Source: Kiloniellales bacterium (lineage in GTDB: Bacteria > Pseudomonadota > Alphaproteobacteria > Kiloniellales > JAKSDN01). Taken from it: 13,631 bases of DNA. The notes below the pieces were generated by a model that ran no database searches, had not been told where the DNA came from, and saw only the letters and a list, made by a program, of their open reading frames with translations. Positions 1 to 6,502 of the stretch are shown here, piece by piece. Both the position numbers and the translations under genes were made by a program. The stretch covers positions 1 through 13,631 of the forward strand of contig JAKSDN010000805.1 in assembly GCA_022360075.1 (NCBI GenBank), written 5' to 3'. Every line of letters begins with the position of its first letter. Positions within the stretch are counted from its first letter, which is position 1.

Positions 1-615
1 CTGCTGACCGCGCCAAGGATGCTGAAAAAGGCCCTTCTCTCCAAGATCTCTCGCGAGATCGAGACCCACTCGAAGGCGAAGCCGGGCCTGATTCGGTTCA
101 AGACCAATGCGCTCGAAGACGCCGACATCACGGAAGCCCTCTATCGGGCATCACAAGCCGGTGTGAAGGTCGAGCTCATCGTGCGGGACAGTTGTCGAAT
201 TCGACCCGGGATTCCCGGTGTTTCCGAGACCGTGTCGGTCATCAGCGTCCTCGGACGTTTCTTGGAGCATTCCAGGATCTACTACTTTCGAAATGGCGGC
301 GCGGAAGAGTACTTCATCGGCTCGGCCGACCTGATGACCCGAAACCTGGAGAGCCGGGTCGAGCTCGTAACGCCCGTGGAAGATCCGGTTCTGCGCCAGG
401 AGCTTCGCAACATCCTGGAAACTCAGCTCTCCGACCGGCGCAACGTTTGGGAGATGCGCGAAGACGGAAGCTACGTGCGGCGCACGCCGGGGCGGGGCCG
501 AAACGCGCGGGGCTGCCAACAACTGCTGGTCGACATGGCCGAGAAGCGCCAGGGCGAGGCCAACCGCTTACGCCGACGCAGACCCCGGGCCATAGCGCGG
601 AGGGCCATCAAGTAG
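1..615 (+). CDS. ppk1: Polyphosphate kinase 1, C-terminal part (5' truncated by window edge)
   Basis: PPK1 reversibly makes inorganic polyphosphate from ATP through a phospho-histidine intermediate. The frame is open from base 1 and begins LLTAPR, a stretch normally internal to PPK1, so the gene starts upstream of the window and the ATG at 19 is not its start. Visible PPK1 C-terminal signatures are LYRASQAGVK, LIVRDSC (families usually have VRGxC, so the G to D change is mild but odd), GRFLEHSRIYYF and SADLMTRNLESRVE. The His of FLEHSR (codon 268-270) aligns with the phosphorylated histidine of E. coli PPK (His592 by my recollection). The last 40 or so residues are a basic, Arg-rich tail (RLRRRRPRAIARRAIK) beyond the usual end. 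It converges on the DUF47/pit pair, fitting a phosphate-storage and phosphate-uptake neighbourhood. Family assignment is very secure. Confidence 0.95.
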   Translation: MLTAPRMLKKALLSKISREIETHSKAKPGLIRFKTNALEDADITEALYRASQAGVKVELIVRDSCRIRPGIPGVSETVSVISVLGRFLEHSRIYYFRNGGAEEYFIGSADLMTRNLESRVELVTPVEDPVLRQELRNILETQLSDRRNVWEMREDGSYVRRTPGRGRNARGCQQLLVDMAEKRQGEANRLRRRRPRAIARRAIK

Positions 616-702
616 AAATCGCTGCATCCGCGATCCGACCGCCGGTCGCGAAAGCAACGAGGCCTGACCAAGGTGGCTTTCCACGGGCATTAGTTGCTTG
701 CT

Positions 703-719
703 GGCAAAGCGGCTTTGCC
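703..719. terminator. Small inverted repeat between convergent ppk1 and DUF47 genes
   Basis: Perfect 7-bp arms GGCAAAG and CTTTGCC are separated by a 3-base loop (CGG), in the 126-bp gap between the two convergent stop codons. No T-run follows on either strand, so a bidirectional intrinsic terminator is only a positional guess. Confidence 0.3.
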
Positions 720-741
720 GAAAGACCTTGCAAAGTCCGAA

Positions 742-1452
742 CTAGGCGATCTTGACGACAATGTCATGCAACGTATTCCCAGCACGAGCCAGGCGATCTG
801 CCGCATTGGACATATGTCGATAGATCTCTCGACGTTTCAGCCTGTCCATGACCTCTTCGAGCACCTGCAGGTCGCTGTCTGCTCGGCGGTCGGAGCCGTG
901 ACCGATTCGGCGCTCCACGGACTCTGCGGTATCAAACAACTCGACCAAAGCCTTTCTGTAGACCTTCTCGACGTTTCGCTCAGCCTTATGGGCCGCCGCC
1001 GCCCCCTCCTCGGCCTGTATGGCGTTCTTTCGTAGCTGCCGGAAGCCGTGCTGGAGTCCTTCGGTACCATCCCTGAGGTGCTGCGACATCTGCAGCGTGA
1101 ACTTGTCGGGTGTCACGCTCAGGAGCTCCATTTCTCGCACCGTCGTCTTGGCGTAGTTAATGACATGGTCCACATCGACGATGGCCCGGTAGATATCTTC
1201 TCGGTCCATCGGCGTTGAGAACGCTCGGTTCAGAACGTCGAGGTTGCGCCGTTTCAGCTCATCACCCTCCTTCTCCATCTCCCGAACGTGCTTGCCCACG
1301 ACCGCATCACGACTCTCCATGAAGTTCACCAGTTCATCGAGCGTTCGAACCGCCTGATCGCACTGCTCGTCAACCAAGGCGAAAAAATCGGGCGTCCTCG
1401 GCAACACGCGATCGACCAAACGGGTCAGTAGGGAGTTCGACCTCGTCAACAC
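742..1452 (-). CDS. DUF47 family protein, PhoU-like partner of the PiT phosphate transporter
   Basis: This is an all-helical, charged cytoplasmic protein of 236 residues, the usual length for the DUF47/COG1392 family, which is distantly related to PhoU and commonly encoded next to PiT transporters. Family-like features are the N-terminal segment LPRTPDFFALVDEQCDQAV, the helix HVREMEKEGDELKRRNLDVLNRAFSTPMDREDIYRAI with its acidic metal-binding-type pattern (ExExDE), and a second DVDHVINYAKTTVREMELL segment. The start is GTG at 1450-1452, supported by a strong GGAGG (complement of 1459-1463) six bases upstream. It lies 52 bp downstream of pitA on the same strand, so the two are almost certainly one transcript. 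The expected role, from the family, is to modulate or couple phosphate transport; the exact mechanism is not settled by sequence. Confidence 0.9.
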   Translation of the reverse strand: MLTRSNSLLTRLVDRVLPRTPDFFALVDEQCDQAVRTLDELVNFMESRDAVVGKHVREMEKEGDELKRRNLDVLNRAFSTPMDREDIYRAIVDVDHVINYAKTTVREMELLSVTPDKFTLQMSQHLRDGTEGLQHGFRQLRKNAIQAEEGAAAAHKAERNVEKVYRKALVELFDTAESVERRIGHGSDRRADSDLQVLEEVMDRLKRREIYRHMSNAADRLARAGNTLHDIVVKIA

Positions 1453-1504
1453 GTTACGCCTCCGTCGGTCACCTCTCTCATACGCTGTCCAGCTCCCACG
1501 GGTT

Positions 1505-2551
1505 TCACCCGGCCACCAACATCGTTCCCCGGACGATCAAATAGGTGAGCACCCCGGCGAGCGCCGCTCCTGGAATCGTAAGGGCCCAGGTGGCGAGGAT
1601 TTCCCTTGCCTTATTCCAGTGCACCGCTTTCGGACGCTCAGACGCGCCGATGCCCATGATCGCCGAACTGGTCACATGAGTGGTCGACACCGGTCCGCCG
1701 AGCAACGCAGCGCCAAAAATCACGCCGGCCGAAGAGACTTGGCCGTCGACCGCATGCAAGGGCCGGACTTTGTAGATCCCGAAGCCGATTGTACGCACGA
1801 TGCGCCACCCGCCCGAGAGGACGCCAAGGGTGATGGCGCTGGCGCAGACCAGGACGACCCAGAAAGGCACAGCGAACTCGCTGATGAAGCCGCCCATCAG
1901 CAGCACCATTGTGATGATGCCCATGCTCTTCTGCGCATCATTGGCGCCATGGGAGAAGGCCATGCCGGCGGAGGAGAAGTACTGGCTCAATCGCAGGTAT
2001 CTGTTGATGCCGGGCCGCGCCGCACGCAGCAGGAAGCTCATCAGCCGGTGCAGGACGAAACCCACCCAGAAACCGATCACCGGAGACAGAATCAGGGCCA
2101 CCAGCACCTTCAGAACACCGGTCAAGTGGCCGGTCTCAAAGAACGTGGCGAATCCCCAGACGACATGTTGCGGGCCGGCAGCGACCACGACGGGGCCGGC
2201 CAGGCCGCCGACCAACGCGTGGGACGAGCTGGAGGGTATCCCGAACCACCATGTCGCCATGTTCCACCCGATCGCGCCAATAGCCCCGCAAAGCACGACG
2301 GTCAAAGAGACCGACGCTGCGAGATCTCCCATATCGATGAATTTACCGATCGTGTTCGCAACCGCAGTCCCTCCCAGCAGAGGGCCGAGAAACTCGAAGA
2401 TCGCCACCACCGTCACGGCCTGTATCGGCGTCATAGCCCTTGACGCGATTGGGGTCGCAACGATGTTGGCGGCGTCGTGAAAGCCGTTGGTGTAGTCGAA
2501 GACGACAACCACGATGATCGCGGCCACGGCCAGTGAGTAGGTCAGATCCAT
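1505..2551 (-). CDS. pitA: Low-affinity inorganic phosphate transporter, PiT/PHO4 family
   Basis: This inner-membrane symporter for phosphate (or metal-phosphate) has about ten hydrophobic segments. Both internally duplicated PiT signatures are present: NGFHDAANIVATPIASRAM near the N-terminus and GMAFSHGANDAQKSMGIITM in the middle, each with the conserved Asn-Asp core. I take the start at the ATG (complement of 2549-2551), giving 348 residues. A TTG two codons upstream (2555-2557) is an alternative, but GGGA lies a reasonable distance before the ATG. It is shorter than E. coli PitA (about 500 residues) and matches the compact PiT class found with DUF47 genes. It is the first gene of the pit-DUF47 pair. 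Its upstream region (2558-3387) has FNR-like boxes but no Pho box that I could recognise. Confidence 0.93.
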   Translation of the reverse strand: MDLTYSLAVAAIIVVVVFDYTNGFHDAANIVATPIASRAMTPIQAVTVVAIFEFLGPLLGGTAVANTIGKFIDMGDLAASVSLTVVLCGAIGAIGWNMATWWFGIPSSSSHALVGGLAGPVVVAAGPQHVVWGFATFFETGHLTGVLKVLVALILSPVIGFWVGFVLHRLMSFLLRAARPGINRYLRLSQYFSSAGMAFSHGANDAQKSMGIITMVLLMGGFISEFAVPFWVVLVCASAITLGVLSGGWRIVRTIGFGIYKVRPLHAVDGQVSSAGVIFGAALLGGPVSTTHVTSSAIMGIGASERPKAVHWNKAREILATWALTIPGAALAGVLTYLIVRGTMLVAG

Positions 2552-2908
2552 GGGCAACGTCCCACAGATCTGGATACCGCCGTGGCATCGTCTTTCCTGG
2601 GCTCTCTCCCTTGAAAGGCAGATGCGTCACCATAAACGGGGCTACTAGATGGCCGATGAAGGACATACGTTTCCATTCCGCCCCGGCTCGACGTGGGCAT
2701 GCCACTATCGTCAGGTGAAGTCCGCTCACCCATCTCGGCTTCCTCTTGACCTCGCTGCCGTGGCGGAAGGTCGCGAACGCCGTGGCCAACGCCGCCTGTC
2801 GCCGGTCGAGCTACCTCGATTTCCACCGGTCTCCACGACCCGACTGCCGCGCAATCATCGACCGAGCTATCGTTTTCAGATCTTCCAGCATATTGCCGAG
2901 GCGGAACA

Positions 2909-2922
2909 TTGATCTCACTCAA
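2909..2922. promoter_or_regulatory. FNR/FixK-like box, imperfect
   Basis: TTGATCTCACTCAA matches TTGAT-N4-ATCAA at 9 of 10 defined positions. It lies about 360 bp before the pitA start, and no good -10 hexamer is visible at the class II distance on either strand. Supported mainly by the better boxes at 3068 and 6454. Confidence 0.3.
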
Positions 2923-3067
2923 CTTATCCGGACGCGTTTCAGCTTTGTTCACAGGAAATGCACGGATGAGGAAGCCACATCAGATTCTATCGCTCTGATC
3001 TACCAGTGAAATTCTCGTGAAGCAGCCGGACGCCTATCCTCTACGCCGCAATCGCGCTGACCGTTTC

Positions 3068-3081
3068 ATGATGTAAATCAA
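3068..3081. promoter_or_regulatory. FNR/FixK-type box upstream of the CBS-domain gene
   Basis: ATGATGTAAATCAA (reverse strand TTGATTTACATCAT) matches the FNR/FixK consensus TTGAT-N4-ATCAA at 9 of 10 defined positions. It lies about 306 bp before the CBS-domain start codon and about 520 bp before pitA. I could not find a convincing -10 at the class II spacing, so which gene it serves is unclear. Confidence 0.5.
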
Positions 3082-3317
3082 TGTCGTGCGCGCGGCTCAG
3101 TGAGAGCGTGATCTGATTCCGCCAGCATCTCTTGGGATGTCGTAAGATGGAATTCTTGCTCGGCGTATGGCCTGGCACCCTAAAGGGCGATGGCTTGTGC
3201 CTGTTCCGTTCCCAGCCGGCGCGCAGGGTCGGCGATGAGAAGTCCTTGCGGTCCGGGCGCCTGAGGCGCCGACGCCAAACTGGACCATCCCATCACAGAT
3301 CTATTCGTCAGGCCTCT

Positions 3318-3357
3318 GCCTGTTGCGAGGGCCCTCGCAAAGGCCCTCGCAACAGGC
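3318..3357. repeat. Perfect inverted repeat with 16-bp arms in the leader of the CBS-domain gene
   Basis: Arms 3318-3333 (GCCTGTTGCGAGGGCC) and 3342-3357 are perfect reverse complements around an 8-base loop. The core can also pair differently, because 3323-3340 (TTGCGAGGGCCCTCGCAA) is itself a perfect 18-bp palindrome and GGCCCTCGCAA is repeated in tandem. It ends 30 bp before the GTG start and just before its ribosome site. It could be an operator, an mRNA structure affecting translation, or a terminator-like attenuator without a T-run. Confidence 0.75.
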
Positions 3358-3387
3358 GATCCTTGGGACCTCAAAGAGGGTAAAGCA

Positions 3388-3849
3388 GTGCAAGTGAGCG
3401 ACATAGTCGAAAAAAAAGGCGACCGGATCGTTTCGACCAGTCCCGGCACGGAAGTCAGCCAGATCGCGCGTACCATGGAGCAAGAGCGCGTTGGCGCCAC
3501 CTTGGTCCGGGCCGCTGACGGCCAAGTGCTCGGGATCATCTCCGAGCGCGACATTGTGCACGGCATCGCTCAACGAGGTTCGGAGGCTCTGGAGATGCGG
3601 GCGTCAGAGCTGATGACGAGTTCCGTGATTACGTGCGATCTGGAAACCGATGTCGAGGAGCTGATGGCAAAGATGCTGTCGGCGCGAATCCGCCATTTGC
3701 CCGTTGTCCGGGGGGATGAGTTGTTGGCGATCATTAGCATCGGTGACGTCGTCAACTCGGTCGTCAGCGAGCTCAAGTGGATGAGGTCGGCGCTTCAGGA
3801 CCAGGTGATGAAATCCGCCGCTTGGTCGGTTGAGGAAGACCTGGAATAA
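3388..3849 (+). CDS. Two-CBS-domain protein (stand-alone CBS pair)
   Basis: A small cytoplasmic protein of 153 residues made almost entirely of a CBS pair (Bateman module), which in this family usually binds adenine nucleotides and acts as an energy or ligand sensor. CBS1 spans about residues 8-62 (VSTSPGTEVSQIARTM, then VLGIISERDIVHGI) and CBS2 about 74-126 (ASELMTSSVITCDLETDVEE, then HLPVVRGDELLAIISIGDVV), each with the typical G/A-I-I-S-x-x-D ending. The start is GTG at 3388 because GAGGG (3376-3380) sits seven bases before it; a second GTG at 3394 would be too far away. It is transcribed alone or with the kinase at 4029, 179 bp downstream. An FNR-like box and a large inverted repeat lie upstream. 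Its partner protein cannot be named from sequence. Confidence 0.9.
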   Translation: MQVSDIVEKKGDRIVSTSPGTEVSQIARTMEQERVGATLVRAADGQVLGIISERDIVHGIAQRGSEALEMRASELMTSSVITCDLETDVEELMAKMLSARIRHLPVVRGDELLAIISIGDVVNSVVSELKWMRSALQDQVMKSAAWSVEEDLE

Positions 3850-4028
3850 TGCGGGTCGGCTCGCTCCCCCGCCAGCGGACAGGATTGGGCGAGATCGGTA
3901 TTTGCACACCGGCGCGTGCAGGCCGCTGGCCTTGTGGAATCGCGGCTTCGACGCGCATCAAACCCTCTTGGTCCAAGTGGTCGCGACTGTTTGAGCGACG
4001 TCAGGTACAAGGATAGCTAGACCATTCC

Positions 4029-5216
4029 ATGGCCAAAACCTTGGTTGTCGGAGGAGATGCGCACGCCCCGAGGGTCCCCTTCCTTCGAGGCATATTGACG
4101 CGGTCCCTGCAGGACGCGGGTTTGTCTTTCGACGACGCCTATGCCCTGGCGTCGAGCGTCCGCGACGAGCTTGCCGAGACATCGGAGATCAGCACCGACG
4201 AGTTGCACAACGCTGTGCTCAAACGTCTCTCCGAGCGTTTCGGCGGCGCCATCGTGCAGCGCTACGAGGCCCCGGCCAGCGGCACCATGACCGTCTTGGT
4301 GCGCGACGCGAAGGGGCAAGCCACACCATTTTCAAGGGAACAGCATCGGCGGCACCTGGAATCCAGCGGCTTGACCTATGAACAGTCTGCAGCGGTCACG
4401 TCCAAGCTTTTCGACCACCTGATGAAATCAGCGAAGCGCGAGATCAGCTGGCGCCATTTGGGGTTGCTCACCTATCGATACCTGCACCAGGCGGTCGGTT
4501 CACAAGCGGCGCGGCGCTTTCTGGTGCTGGTCGACTTCTATCGCGGCAAGCGCCCGATCATTCTGCTCATCGGCGGGACGCCGGGCTGCGGCAAGAGCGA
4601 GGTCGCGACCGAGGTCGCCCATCGGTTGGAGATCGCCAGAACACAGTCGACCGACCTTTTGCGCGAAGTGATGCGCCAGATGATTCCCGAGCGCCTCCTG
4701 CCCGTTCTGCATACTTCTTCTTTCAATGCCTGGTGGGCGTTACCGACCCGTACTCGCTCGGAAGACGACCCGGAGGCCCTGCTGGTCGACGGCTATCGCG
4801 CTCAGGCGGATCTGCTCTCCGTGCCTTGTGAGGCGGTGATTCGCCGCACGCTGCAGGAAGGGACCTCCCTGGTCTTGGAGGGCGTGCATGTCCAACAGGA
4901 ACTGGTCTCAAGGATACCCAAGGACAGCGATGCGGTCGTCGTGTTCGTCATGCTCGCGGTCCTGAGCCCGGAGCGGCTGAGGGAGCGCATTGCCCGACGG
5001 GGCAATGAGGCGCATCAACGAAGGGCCGAGCGCTACCTGGAGAACTTCGAGCAGATCTGGCGCCTGCAGTCGCACCTCCTCTCGGAGGCGGACCGCTGGC
5101 ATGTCCCGATCGTCCTCAATCACAACAGGGAGCAGGTGATCAGAGATCTTATGAAGACCGTCGTTGACCGGCTTCTGATCGATTTCTCCGCCGCGCCACA
5201 GGAGGTCTTCCTCTAG
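4029..5216 (+). CDS. 2-phosphoglycerate kinase-like P-loop kinase with two ATP-cone-like N-terminal regions
   Basis: This protein of 395 residues resembles the 2-phosphoglycerate kinase family (COG2074). In methanogens that enzyme phosphorylates 2-phosphoglycerate to 2,3-bisphosphoglycerate; in bacteria the substrate is generally unproven. Residues about 1-75 and about 87-165 look like two successive ATP-cone-type regulatory modules: LTRSLQDAGLSFDDAYALAS, and TPFSREQHRRHLESSGLTYEQ followed by ISWRHLGLLTYRYL. The kinase domain follows, with Walker A GTPGCGKS (183-190), the substrate-side STDLLREVMR (207-216), LVLEGVHV (281-288) and an Arg-rich lid RLRERIARRG. The start is the ATG at 4029; a ribosome site is weak (AAGGA at 4009-4013). 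It converges on the hemerythrin gene with a 41-bp gap. The phosphate-related neighbours fit a phosphorylated small-molecule substrate, but that is inference. Confidence 0.8.
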   Translation: MAKTLVVGGDAHAPRVPFLRGILTRSLQDAGLSFDDAYALASSVRDELAETSEISTDELHNAVLKRLSERFGGAIVQRYEAPASGTMTVLVRDAKGQATPFSREQHRRHLESSGLTYEQSAAVTSKLFDHLMKSAKREISWRHLGLLTYRYLHQAVGSQAARRFLVLVDFYRGKRPIILLIGGTPGCGKSEVATEVAHRLEIARTQSTDLLREVMRQMIPERLLPVLHTSSFNAWWALPTRTRSEDDPEALLVDGYRAQADLLSVPCEAVIRRTLQEGTSLVLEGVHVQQELVSRIPKDSDAVVVFVMLAVLSPERLRERIARRGNEAHQRRAERYLENFEQIWRLQSHLLSEADRWHVPIVLNHNREQVIRDLMKTVVDRLLIDFSAAPQEVFL

Positions 5217-5257
5217 CGCCGTCCTGCGCGTGAGCCGATCAGCGCCGGACCGGAGCC

Positions 5258-5809
5258 TCAGGCCGAGCTGGCGCTGCGCCGGGCCGCCATTGCACGTCCC
5301 AACGCCTTCTTGTCTGCCGTCGTCAGCCGTGCCTCCGCCAAGGGGAGGACGGCCCGATTCTCCCAAATCAGGTGGCGCCGCTGGGTTTCCACGAAGGCCC
5401 GCACATCCGCGAGAAAACGAGTCGGGTTCGAAGGGGCTCCCGCCTCGACAATCGTTTCGAGCTCCCTGAGGATGGGTTCGACCAAACCCATGTCCAGCTC
5501 ATGCTCGGATGTAAGCTGGGCGAGGATCAGCTCGAGTCCTTCATGGCCGGCGCAGCGGCGCGTCAGGACCGGAAAGAGATCCTCTTCCTCATCCTTGATG
5601 TGACGTGGCAGGTCCTCGGACAGAAAACGCCGGAGCGAGCTCGCCCAATCCGCCACGGGTTCCAGACCAAGAAAGTTGAAGAGCTCGTCTAGCTGATCGC
5701 AAACCTGAGATTGGCGATCGTGTTCCCGCCGGATCAGTTCGAGCGGATCGTCGAGCGGATCGAAAAGGCGCCCAGGGTCTGGCGGTTCGAGGAATTCGAA
5801 GAGCTTCAT
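5258..5809 (-). CDS. Hemerythrin HHE-domain protein
   Basis: This protein of 183 residues is predicted to be a four-helix bundle with a non-heme diiron site, the type used for O2, NO or redox sensing and iron handling. The ligand pattern is complete: His30 (RREHDRQ), His70 and Glu74 (HIKDE, HxxxE), His103 (SEHELD), and His146 and Glu150 (HLIWE, HxxxE). The first 20 or so residues (FEFLEPPDPGRLFDPLDDPL) form a Pro/Asp-rich lead-in. It lies 37 bp downstream of the unrecognised 174-residue gene on the same strand and is probably cotranscribed from the FNR/FixK-type promoter at 6454. The ribosome site is poor: GGGAGG is present but about 13 bases before the ATG, suggesting weak or coupled translation. 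The oxygen-linked family and the oxygen-linked box support each other. Confidence 0.88.
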   Translation of the reverse strand: MKLFEFLEPPDPGRLFDPLDDPLELIRREHDRQSQVCDQLDELFNFLGLEPVADWASSLRRFLSEDLPRHIKDEEEDLFPVLTRRCAGHEGLELILAQLTSEHELDMGLVEPILRELETIVEAGAPSNPTRFLADVRAFVETQRRHLIWENRAVLPLAEARLTTADKKALGRAMAARRSASSA

Positions 5810-5846
5810 GGGTCGCCGTTCGCCTCCCTGATCGCAGTGGGCTCGG

Positions 5847-6371
5847 TTAGACGTCGCCCTCCATCATCGAGTCAACCGCTCTCGCGCCGGAAAGACCGAC
5901 AGCGCCGTGCCCCGGAGCTTCGGCAGACCGCCTCGACGAAAGTAAATCGCCCGTACGCACGGCGGGTCCACCTGTGATCTCCAGGATGTCGCGCATAAGC
6001 TGCGCTTGCTGATCCTTGCGGGCTGCATCTTCCCAAGACGTCGTGTCCGGCGGTGCATTTGCACCGGTGACTTGGCCGTCGCCACCTAGTAGTCGGGCGC
6101 GGGCGACTGATACGTAAGCCCTCGCCACCAACTTGAACTCGCCGATCCGAGAGAGGTCGGACTGCAGGGCGAGAAACGATCTCCTCATCCCTGCCCTCAA
6201 CTGGCATTCGGTCCACGACGCAAGCTCGAGGTATTGGAAGATCAGGTCCAGCGGCTCGAGCAGATGCTCTTTGCTTGCCTCGTCAAGGTTATCGACAACC
6301 ACGACCAGGCGCTCGAGAACGCAATAGTGGTCGAAAAGATCGATCCAGTTCGGCGGCTTGACCTCGACCAT
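5847..6371 (-). CDS. Unrecognised 174-residue protein, first gene of an FNR/FixK-box operon
   Basis: I do not recognise a family. The start is the ATG at 6369-6371, because AAGGAG sits four to five bases before it; an in-frame ATG 11 codons upstream (6404) lacks this. The first 95 or so residues are predicted to be helical, with hydrophobic repeats (LERLVVVVDNLDEASKEHLLEPLDL, then SWTECQLRAGMRRSFLALQSD) and no signal peptide or transmembrane segment. The middle is Gly/Asp/Pro-rich and the C-terminus (residues about 130-174) looks disordered. One early His (LFDHYCVLER) and a CxL segment are visible, but no metal-binding pattern is clear. It is followed after 37 bp by the hemerythrin gene and preceded by a well-formed FNR/FixK promoter. 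That position and its good ribosome site argue it is a real gene with a low-oxygen role. Confidence 0.7.
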   Translation of the reverse strand: MVEVKPPNWIDLFDHYCVLERLVVVVDNLDEASKEHLLEPLDLIFQYLELASWTECQLRAGMRRSFLALQSDLSRIGEFKLVARAYVSVARARLLGGDGQVTGANAPPDTTSWEDAARKDQQAQLMRDILEITGGPAVRTGDLLSSRRSAEAPGHGAVGLSGARAVDSMMEGDV

Positions 6372-6424
6372 CGCTCTCCTTCGCCCTCCCGACAAAGAGA
6401 ACACGAACGCCGATTTAGGACTGA

Positions 6425-6467
6425 ATTAGACGCGTTCGCCGGATGGCAGCGCATTGACTCAGGTCAA
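6425..6467 (-). promoter_or_regulatory. FNR/FixK-type class II promoter
   Basis: TTGACTCAGGTCAA at 6454-6467 is a perfect TTGAC-N4-GTCAA palindrome of the FNR/FixK type. On the minus strand a -10 hexamer TCTAAT (complement of 6425-6430, 5 of 6 to TATAAT) follows. The implied start near 6418 places the box centre (6460.5) about 42 bases upstream, the standard class II activator position. It faces the unrecognised gene starting at 6371, followed by the hemerythrin gene. Confidence 0.75.
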
Positions 6468-6502
6468 TAAATGCAACGGCCCTCGTTCGACTCGCCAAAG
6501 GC

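Larger units (their letters stand above)
2552..3387. other. Long divergent intergenic region between pitA and the CBS-domain gene
   Basis: About 830 bp without a convincing gene. The open frames on both strands here give compositionally odd, Arg/Ser/Pro-rich products with no recognisable motif. It contains two FNR/FixK-like palindromes (2909-2922 and 3068-3081) and a strong 16-bp-arm inverted repeat just before the CBS gene. It should hold promoters for both flanking genes. Confidence 0.6.

Noticed and set aside
1619..2480. Long plus-strand open frames across pitA
   Set aside because: Antisense shadows of a well-recognised PiT transporter gene; His/Arg/Thr-rich products with no domain.
2542..2952. 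A 136-codon minus-strand frame upstream of pitA
   Set aside because: No recognisable family and polar, low-complexity composition; no ribosome site that convinced me.
3991..4004. FNR-like sequence TTGAGCGACGTCAG before the 2-phosphoglycerate kinase-like gene
   Set aside because: Only 8 of 10 positions match and it is 25 bp from the start codon, too close for an activator site.
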